Shown: piece after piece, positions 58,155 through 64,000 of the stretch
Position numbering within the stretch: position 1 is the stretch's first letter
Layout: every line of letters begins with the position of its first letter
From: Pseudoalteromonas luteoviolacea
Lineage (GTDB): Bacteria; Pseudomonadota; Gammaproteobacteria; Enterobacterales; Alteromonadaceae
NCBI RefSeq assembly: GCF_000814765.1
Contig: NZ_JWIC01000001.1
Span: 62,001 to 126,000 of the forward strand
DNA: 64,000 bases
Direction: 5' to 3'
Notes under the pieces: model-generated
Database searches by the model: none
What the model saw: only the letters and a program-made list of their open reading frames with translations
Told to the model about the DNA's origin: nothing
Position numbers and translations under genes: made by a program

Positions 58155-60905
58155 ATGCCTCAGATCCCAGAAAACCCATTAATTTTAGTGGATGGTTCTT
58201 CCTATTTATTCCGTGCTTATCATGCGCCACCCCACTTGACGAATTCTCAGGGTGAAGCCACTGGTGCAATCTACGGCGTAATCAATATGCTTAAAAGCTT
58301 GCTCAAACAATTTGATCCTAGCCACATGGTGGTCGTGTTTGATGCAAAAGGGCCGACGTTTAGAAATGACATGTACTCTGAGTACAAGGCAAACAGGCCG
58401 CCCATGCCAGATGATTTGCGTACGCAAATTGAACCCATTCATGAGATCATAAAAGCAATGGGTCTGCCACTGGTGAGTATTGCTGGGGTAGAAGCGGATG
58501 ACGTGATTGGCACATTCTCGCGTATAGCGTCAGAACAACAGCGTCATGTTTTGATCAGTACCGGTGACAAAGACATGGCTCAGTTAGTCAATGAGCATGT
58601 GACGTTGATCAACACGATGACGGATACGGTTTTAGATCCTGCTGGGGTGGTCGATAAGTTTGGTATTGGTCCTGAACTAATCATTGATTTCCTTGCTTTG
58701 ATGGGTGACAAGGTCGATAACATTCCAGGTGTACCGGGCGTTGGTGAAAAAACGGCGCTGGCAATGTTACAGGGCTTAGGCTCAATTACAACGCTGTACG
58801 ATAACCTTGATGAAATTGCACCACTCGGTTTTCGAGGGTCAAAAAGTATGGCGAAAAAGCTAGAGGAGCATAAAGATCAGCTTGAGTTGTCGTATGAGCT
58901 TGCGACCATCAAGCTGGATTGTGAAGTTGAGGAAGATTTGGAGACCTTTAAGATCCAGCCAATGGATAAAGATCGATTGGTTGAATTATATGGTCAATGT
59001 GAGTTCAAGCGTTGGCTTGCGGAGCTATTAGATGGCAAAGCAAGCAAAGATAGCTCAGCATCAGCTGCTGTGGAATCACCACAGCCTGTGATCAAAGGCA
59101 ATTACGAAACGATTCTGACGACCGAGCAGCTGGATATTTGGGTTCAAAAGCTTAAAACTGCAGAGGTATTCGCTTTTGATACGGAAACGACCAGCCTAGA
59201 TTATATGCAAGCGGATTTGGTGGGAATGAGCTTTGCTGTGGAAGCAGGTGAAGCGGCGTATTTGCCTTTGACGCACGACTATATGGGCGCGCCAGAGCAG
59301 CTAGATAAGGCCTTAGTATTTGAGCTGTTACAGCCGATCCTAGAAGATCACAACATTAAAAAAGTTGGACAAAACTTAAAATATGACAAGAGTGTATTGG
59401 CACGCGCTGGTATCTCATTAAATGGCATTGAGTTTGATACTATGCTTGAGTCATATGTATTTAACAGTGTTGGTACCCGTCATGACATGGATTCATTGGC
59501 ACTCAAGTACCTAGGTCATAAAAATATCAGCTTTGAAGACATTGCAGGTAAAGGTAAAAAGCAGCTGACATTCAATCAAATAGAGTTAGATAAAGCAGCG
59601 CCATATGCCGCTGAAGATGCTGACATTACTTTGCGCCTACATCAGCATTTATGGCCTTTATTAGAGCAAGAAAGCAGTTTAATCAGTGTGTTTAAAGAGA
59701 TTGAGTTGCCATTGATCAATGTACTCTCTGATATGGAGCGCACCGGTGTTCAAATTGATAGTATGATGTTGGGTGAGCAAAGCTTAGAAATCGAAAAGCG
59801 CTTGGCTGAGCTTGAGCAAGAAGCGTATGCGCTTGCTGAAGAAGAGTTTAATTTAAGCTCTACTAAACAATTACAGGCAATTCTATTTGAAAAACAAGGG
59901 TTGCCAGTGTTAAAGAAAACGCCAAAAGGTGCCCCTTCAACTGCTGAAGAAGTGCTACAGGAGCTTGCGCACGACTATCCATTGCCAAAGCTAATCATCG
60001 AGCATCGAGGTTTGGCCAAATTAAAGTCAACGTATACAGACAAGTTACCTAAATTGGTGAATGCGGATACGCAACGTGTGCATACTTCGTACCATCAAGC
60101 GGTGACAGCGACTGGGCGCTTGAGTTCTAGTGATCCAAATTTACAAAATATTCCAATTCGTAATGAGGCAGGGCGTCGGATCCGTCAGGCTTTTGTTGCG
60201 GATGAAGGACACGTCATTTTAGCGGCCGACTACAGTCAAATTGAGCTGCGCATTATGGCGCATTTGTCTCAAGATAAGGGCTTATTAAGTGCATTTGCTG
60301 AGGGTAAAGATGTACACAGTGCCACGGCTTCAGAGGTGTTCTCTGTACCGCTTGAGGAAGTTACGTCAGATATGCGTCGCAAAGCCAAGGCGGTTAACTT
60401 TGGTCTGATTTATGGTATGAGTGCATTTGGTCTTGCTCGTCAGCTAGATATCCCCCGTAATGAAGCGCAACATTATATGGATAAATACTTTGAGCGCTTC
60501 CCAGGTGTATTAGAGTATATGGAAAGTACGCGCGAGAAGGCTGCTGAGCAAGGCTATGTTGAGACCTTGTTTGGTCGCCGTCTTTACTTGCCTGATATCA
60601 AAGCGCGTAATGGCGCACGTCGCAAAGCGGCTGAGCGTGCCGCAATTAATGCGCCGATGCAAGGTACTGCTGCAGACATTATTAAAAAGGCCATGATTAA
60701 AGTGCACCAATGGCTGCAAGCGCATAGCCAAGATGAAATTAAGCTGCTTATGCAGGTGCACGATGAATTGGTATTTGAAATCAAAGCTGACAAAGTCGTT
60801 GAATTTAGTGAACACATTTGTCAATTAATGAGTGAAGCTGCGAAGCTTGATGTACCGCTTGTGGTTGAAGCTGATCACGGCGAAAACTGGGAACAGGCAC
60901 ATTAA
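58155..60905 (+). CDS. polA: DNA polymerase I
   Basis: 916 residues. 5' nuclease domain 1-290 ([23 protein letters not shown]); proofreading 3'-5' exonuclease from about 310 with catalytic DTET in [11 protein letters not shown], so proofreading is kept; polymerase domain with motif [11 protein letters not shown]-helix [20 protein letters not shown] and motif [10 protein letters not shown]. Functions in Okazaki maturation and repair. Ends in its own terminator. Confidence 0.98.
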   Translation: MPQIPENPLILVDGSSYLFRAYHAPPHLTNSQGEATGAIYGVINMLKSLLKQFDPSHMVVVFDAKGPTFRNDMYSEYKANRPPMPDDLRTQIEPIHEIIKAMGLPLVSIAGVEADDVIGTFSRIASEQQRHVLISTGDKDMAQLVNEHVTLINTMTDTVLDPAGVVDKFGIGPELIIDFLALMGDKVDNIPGVPGVGEKTALAMLQGLGSITTLYDNLDEIAPLGFRGSKSMAKKLEEHKDQLELSYELATIKLDCEVEEDLETFKIQPMDKDRLVELYGQCEFKRWLAELLDGKASKDSSASAAVESPQPVIKGNYETILTTEQLDIWVQKLKTAEVFAFDTETTSLDYMQADLVGMSFAVEAGEAAYLPLTHDYMGAPEQLDKALVFELLQPILEDHNIKKVGQNLKYDKSVLARAGISLNGIEFDTMLESYVFNSVGTRHDMDSLALKYLGHKNISFEDIAGKGKKQLTFNQIELDKAAPYAAEDADITLRLHQHLWPLLEQESSLISVFKEIELPLINVLSDMERTGVQIDSMMLGEQSLEIEKRLAELEQEAYALAEEEFNLSSTKQLQAILFEKQGLPVLKKTPKGAPSTAEEVLQELAHDYPLPKLIIEHRGLAKLKSTYTDKLPKLVNADTQRVHTSYHQAVTATGRLSSSDPNLQNIPIRNEAGRRIRQAFVADEGHVILAADYSQIELRIMAHLSQDKGLLSAFAEGKDVHSATASEVFSVPLEEVTSDMRRKAKAVNFGLIYGMSAFGLARQLDIPRNEAQHYMDKYFERFPGVLEYMESTREKAAEQGYVETLFGRRLYLPDIKARNGARRKAAERAAINAPMQGTAADIIKKAMIKVHQWLQAHSQDEIKLLMQVHDELVFEIKADKVVEFSEHICQLMSEAAKLDVPLVVEADHGENWEQAH

Positions 60906-60934
60906 TTAGTCAAATAGCTTAAGTTTGAATTTGT

Positions 60935-60966
60935 GGGCATAGCGACGCTATGCCCTTTTTGTTTTT
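60935..60966 (+). terminator. Rho-independent terminator of polA
   Basis: GGGCATAGC (60935-60943) pairs with GCTATGCCC (60947-60955), 3-base loop, then T5-G-T5. Confidence 0.92.
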
Positions 60967-61117
60967 ATTGCCTATTCGTCCTCTACGTCCCGAATTTACT
61001 GGTCTGGTGTAAAGTTTAAGTAAAAAATATCACACCTTTGTTTATTAAATATCAAATTGGCTCGTTATTTGCTTTGTGCTGTTTATTTCTAGATGGCTAT
61101 TTGCTAAAGTTCGCGCC

Positions 61118-61237
61118 GTCCTCATCCTGTAGGACATCCTGTTGATGATGTATCTCTCGAAAGAGGATACTGTGTATTGATAGCTTCTCCCCAGATTGCT
61201 ATAACGGCTCGTAAAAGGTTTATACGAGCCGATTTTT
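61118..61237 (+). ncRNA. Candidate small RNA downstream of polA
   Basis: Between the polA terminator and the next gene lies a stretch with its own extended -10 box (TGCTAAAGT, 61102-61110), four stems and an intrinsic terminator. Stems: GTCCT/AGGAC (61118-61135); GTATC and CTC with GAG and GATAC closing a GAAA tetraloop (61150-61170); ATAGC/GCTAT (61180-61202) exposing loop TTCTCCCCAGATT; and terminator CGGCTCGTA/TACGAGCCG (61205-61231) with T5. Spot 42 (spf) occupies this place in enterobacteria, but its 5' sequence is not clearly shared. A riboswitch for the yceI-like gene 140 bases on is a less likely alternative. Confidence 0.6.
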
Positions 61238-61379
61238 CACTCCTGACTACCCTGAACTATATGCTTACGCAACCCGAACCAAGCCGTGCATTATAATTTT
61301 TCAATCGACTCTTGGCTGGCCTAACTCTCTCCATATTTATTTGTTAAGATGTGAAAAAATTTATAAATAGGAATGCGTC

Positions 61380-61946
61380 ATGCTTAAGCCTTTTTTAGTG
61401 GGTAGCTTGTGTTTTATGTCCCATGTTGTGTCTGCTTGGCAGCTGGATAATGAGTTGAGTGATCTCAGTTTCACCTCAATTAAATTGAATAGTATTGCTG
61501 AAAATCACCATTTCACATCTCTATCAGGCGCGATAAACGATGCAGGTCAAGTGAGCATTGATATCGATTTAAGCAGTATTGAATCTTTGATCCCAATTAG
61601 AAATGAACGTATGAAGAAGGTGTTGTTTGAAGTGTCACAATATCAAACTGCCAGTATTGTTGCGGACATCAAGCCTTGGTTATCCCAGCTTGCATCGGGC
61701 CCACAAGTACTCAAAGCGGTACCTGTGACGCTTAATTTACATGGGAAAAGTTTGGTTTTGAAACTTGATTTGATGGTCAATAAGCAAGATAAGATATTGC
61801 AGGTTTCACCTCTGCGCGCCGTGTTAATTAACAGCCATGACTTTGCAATGACGGATGGTATCGAAGCGCTGCGTAAACTGGCTGGGTTGAACAGCATCGC
61901 ACATACGGTCCCTGTGACATTTAACTTGGTCTTTCATGACAAATAA
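61380..61946 (+). CDS. YceI-family periplasmic lipocalin-like protein
   Basis: 188 residues with signal peptide (cleavage near VVSA|WQL). The mature part fits the YceI fold (beta barrel that binds isoprenoid-like lipids): WQLDNELSDLSFTSIKLNSI at the start, and HDFAMTDGIEALRKLAG near the end. Role unknown; the family is sometimes linked to quinone-like carriers. Its end overlaps the DUF1285 gene by 11 bases. Confidence 0.85.
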   Translation: MLKPFLVGSLCFMSHVVSAWQLDNELSDLSFTSIKLNSIAENHHFTSLSGAINDAGQVSIDIDLSSIESLIPIRNERMKKVLFEVSQYQTASIVADIKPWLSQLASGPQVLKAVPVTLNLHGKSLVLKLDLMVNKQDKILQVSPLRAVLINSHDFAMTDGIEALRKLAGLNSIAHTVPVTFNLVFHDK

Positions 61947-62475
61947 ATTAGACAAGCTGGTAGAGCACTATGTGTCAGCGCATTCTCCCACTGAGCATTG
62001 GCATGCCAGTGAGTGCGGTGTAGGCACATTTTTAATTGATAGTGCAGGTCGCTGGTTTCATCAAGGCGATGAGATAAAACGCCCTGCGCTGGTGCGTTTG
62101 TTTGCCAGTGTCTTAAGTTATGAGCAGGATAAGTATGTTTTAAAAACCCCTTCTGAAACTTGCGTGGTTACAGTAGAGGAAAGCCCTTTTGTGATTGTCG
62201 CTTGGCATGTGTCTGAGGTTGCTGGGCAATTTGGTTTCGAGCCGACAATTATTTGTGAAGATAATTTGGGTAGGCTTTGGCCTATTTGCCAAGTGTTTCC
62301 CTTGCATATGGCGTCATATAAAGGACAAACTATCCCGCATTTGCAGCTTAATTATGGATTGAGCGCCCGCGTGGAACGGACTGTTTACTATCAATGGGCG
62401 GAAATCGCGAAGTACAATGAGCGACAAGGGTCAATGACATTATACTCCGCAGGACAGGGGTACGAATTGACTTAG
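61936..62475 (+). CDS. DUF1285 protein
   Basis: 179 residues; recognisable DUF1285 elements [21 protein letters not shown] and [20 protein letters not shown], cut to [20 protein letters not shown]. The family is common in proteobacteria with no established function. Starts within yceI-like gene and meets engB tail to tail with a 4-base overlap. Confidence 0.8.
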   Translation: MTNKLDKLVEHYVSAHSPTEHWHASECGVGTFLIDSAGRWFHQGDEIKRPALVRLFASVLSYEQDKYVLKTPSETCVVTVEESPFVIVAWHVSEVAGQFGFEPTIICEDNLGRLWPICQVFPLHMASYKGQTIPHLQLNYGLSARVERTVYYQWAEIAKYNERQGSMTLYSAGQGYELT

Positions 62476-63116
62476 TCGTTCGGTGCCTCTTCGTCTATTT
62501 CCTCTTTCACATAGGGTCCCAAGAACCAGTCATCTAATTTCCAAGCAAGCTCTTTTAAACCCAGCCCCTTTAATGATGAAAATGCATGTACCGTAATATC
62601 GCCGTCTAGCTCAGAGAGGGCTTTGCGTACTTGCAGTACTTCAGCTTTACGTTTGCCTTGCTTTAGTTTGTCCGCTTTAGTGAGTAGCGCGAGAACAGGA
62701 ATATTACTGCCTACAGCCCAATTAATGAGATCCATATCTAAGTCTTTCATAGGGTGACGGATATCCATTAACACCACGATGCCTTTTAGGCTTTGACGCT
62801 TTTGTAAATACTCGCCCAGTGATTTCTGCCATTTCTTCTTCATTTCAATGGGTACTTTAGCGAAACCGTAACCTGGTAAGTCGATCAACCTTTTGTCTTC
62901 GTCTAGCGCAAAAGTATTGATCAGCTGTGTACGCCCTGGTGTTTTACTTGTGCGTGCAAGTTTTTGGTCTGTTAAGGTATTTAATGCACTAGATTTGCCT
63001 GCATTAGAGCGCCCTGCAAATGCGACCTCTATGCCACTGTCTGCGGGAAGGCGGGAAATATCTGGTGCGCTGGTAATAAAAGTAGCGCGATTATATGGCA
63101 TGCGAGATTTTAACAC
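62472..63116 (-). CDS. engB: EngB (YihA/YsxC), ribosome biogenesis GTPase
   Basis: Essential GTPase in 50S assembly. 214 residues with GTP-binding motifs [14 protein letters not shown] (G1), [11 protein letters not shown] (G3) and LLTKADKL (G4). I set the start at GTG 63116, with GGAG six bases ahead; ATG 63101 is possible but too far from it. Divergent from cytochrome c4. Confidence 0.95.
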   Translation of the reverse strand: MLKSRMPYNRATFITSAPDISRLPADSGIEVAFAGRSNAGKSSALNTLTDQKLARTSKTPGRTQLINTFALDEDKRLIDLPGYGFAKVPIEMKKKWQKSLGEYLQKRQSLKGIVVLMDIRHPMKDLDMDLINWAVGSNIPVLALLTKADKLKQGKRKAEVLQVRKALSELDGDITVHAFSSLKGLGLKELAWKLDDWFLGPYVKEEIDEEAPND

Positions 63117-63468
63117 TCTAACTCCTAGGCGGATTATTGATTCTTTAATTCATACGTATTTTATTACATCTGCCACACAATGCAAAAGGAGAGAAAGTCT
63201 ACAATTTTTAGCAGCGTCAAGAGAATTTCTGGACTAAGTTTAATCTATGTCAATTACCGATAATTTAGCAGTTTTATAATAGGGGCAAAGCATGGCGGTG
63301 CTGTTTTTATTGTGTAGTATTTAAAAATAGCAAAGTAATGCGAAATAACATTGAGCGTCACTTAATACACATTAAGTCAATGTGCATAGATGAGTATCTG
63401 CCCAGCATTGTGAAGTGTAGCGTATTTCACTGGGTTGATAGTTACAGGGTCGGAACAGAGAATTTACC
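63117..63468. other. Divergent control region engB/cytochrome c4
   Basis: 352 bases without a gene; should carry both promoters. No clear operator, structure or repeat was identified. Confidence 0.4.
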
Positions 63469-64000
63469 ATGAAAAAAATAGCATTATCTTTAACTATGCT
63501 GCTGAGTACGTTGTCATTCAACAGCGCAGTAGCATTCGATGGGGACGCCGAGGCAGGTAAGGCGAAGGCGGCAACATGTGCAGCTTGTCATGGACCGAAT
63601 GGCAACGCCCCGATAACTATGTATCCGAAAATAGCTGGTCAGCACGCTGATTATATTTACAAGCAACTCAAAGAATTCAAACTAGGTATGACTTCAGGTG
63701 GTGCTAAGGGTCGCATGGATCCTGTGATGAGTGGCATGGCAATGCCGCTGTCTGACCAAGATATGAAAGATTTATCTGCTTATTTTGCAAAGATGCCAAT
63801 GAGTGCAGGTACCACACCTGAGAGTGCGGTGGTGCAAGGGCAGCAGCTATATCGTGCAGGTGACGCTGAGCGCGGTATTCCATCTTGCATGGCTTGTCAT
63901 GGTCCAAGAGGCAATGGTACCTCTTTGGCTAAATTTCCTAAAATATCTTTTCAACATCCTGAGTACATCAAAGCCCAACTTGAGAAGTTTAGAGATGGCA
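63469..64000 (+). CDS. Cytochrome c4, partial (N-terminal 177 residues)
   Basis: Dihaem periplasmic cytochrome c that carries electrons to terminal oxidases. Start ATG 63469; signal peptide to about residue 22 (SAVA|FDG). Two tandem halves, each with a haem site CAACH (ca. 37-41) and CMACH (ca. 142-146) and a following repeat: YPKIAGQHADYIYKQLKEF and FPKISFQHPEYIKAQLEKF. The window ends before the stop; family length is about 200-210 residues. Confidence 0.93.
   Translation, partial: MKKIALSLTMLLSTLSFNSAVAFDGDAEAGKAKAATCAACHGPNGNAPITMYPKIAGQHADYIYKQLKEFKLGMTSGGAKGRMDPVMSGMAMPLSDQDMKDLSAYFAKMPMSAGTTPESAVVQGQQLYRAGDAERGIPSCMACHGPRGNGTSLAKFPKISFQHPEYIKAQLEKFRDG

Noticed and set aside
61118..61237. 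Calling the post-polA RNA Spot 42 outright
   Set aside because: Position and terminator agree, but the known 5' target-pairing segment is not clearly present; left as a candidate.
61118..61237. c-di-GMP (GEMM) riboswitch because of the GAAA tetraloop
   Set aside because: The GEMM core sequence and receptor are not there, and the next start is 140 bases on.
1..64000. CRISPR arrays, tRNA or rRNA genes, complete insertion sequences
   Set aside because: No direct-repeat/spacer pattern, no tRNA cloverleaf or rRNA sequence and no transposase were seen in either strand.

Overview
The window reads as a chromosome segment of a marine gammaproteobacterium of the Alteromonadales, most like Pseudoalteromonas. 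This rests on protein similarity I recognise by eye and on gene order: rraA, hslVU-DUF971, ftsN-priA, rpmE, maeB, metJ/metBL, mrcA/pilMNOPQ-aroKB-damX-dam-rpe-gph-trpS, ilvLGMEDA, and polA/engB/cytochrome c4. No plasmid, phage, integron or CRISPR signature was found. Nearly all of it is housekeeping DNA with compact operons, 1-4 base overlaps and clear intrinsic terminators.

Layout. 1-9.6 kb: end of an unknown gene, rraA, a PAP2 phosphatase/glycosyltransferase pair, a chemoreceptor, then the leftward protease and cell-division/replication-restart block (priA, ftsN, hslV, hslU, DUF971). 9.7-16.3 kb: rpmE, a malic enzyme with a long gene-free upstream region, and the methionine regulon (metJ facing metB-metL across two met-box clusters). 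16.3-31 kb: PBP1a diverging from the type IV pilus alignment/secretin operon pilMNOPQ, followed by aroK-aroB-damX-dam and rpe-gph-trpS. 31.2-35.6 kb: a leftward four-gene operon (dapA, short dapD, a fold-III PLP decarboxylase, an AstE/AspA-type metallo-amidohydrolase) preceded by a sequence I read as a complete lysine riboswitch with its own terminator. 35.7-38.5 kb: a hybrid histidine kinase with a TTG start and a TraB/GumN protein. 38.5-45.2 kb: the complete ilvGMEDA operon with a leader peptide and attenuator. 45.3-51.6 kb: a membrane-anchored NMT1-type binding protein, a methyltransferase, a beta carbonic anhydrase, a LysR/S41-peptidase pair and ubiK. 51.7-64 kb: rep, a GAF-GAF-GGDEF protein with an eroded EAL domain, cytochrome c5, elbB, polA, a candidate small RNA, a YceI protein, DUF1285, engB and the start of a dihaem cytochrome c4.

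The region I would look at first is the lysine-riboswitch operon. Its regulation says lysine/diaminopimelate synthesis, yet the decarboxylase lacks the CESxD signature of true DAP decarboxylases, the acyl-removing enzyme is of the AstE/AspA family instead of DapE, and DapD lacks its N-terminal helical part. Second is a structured RNA candidate with its own promoter and terminator just after polA, the place where Spot 42 RNA lies in enterobacteria, though the sequence is not an obvious Spot 42. Smaller RNA-level signals are a terminator that ends at the DUF971 start codon, a hairpin that buries the Shine-Dalgarno of the NMT1 gene, tandem DnaA boxes before polA, and an rpmE leader hairpin.
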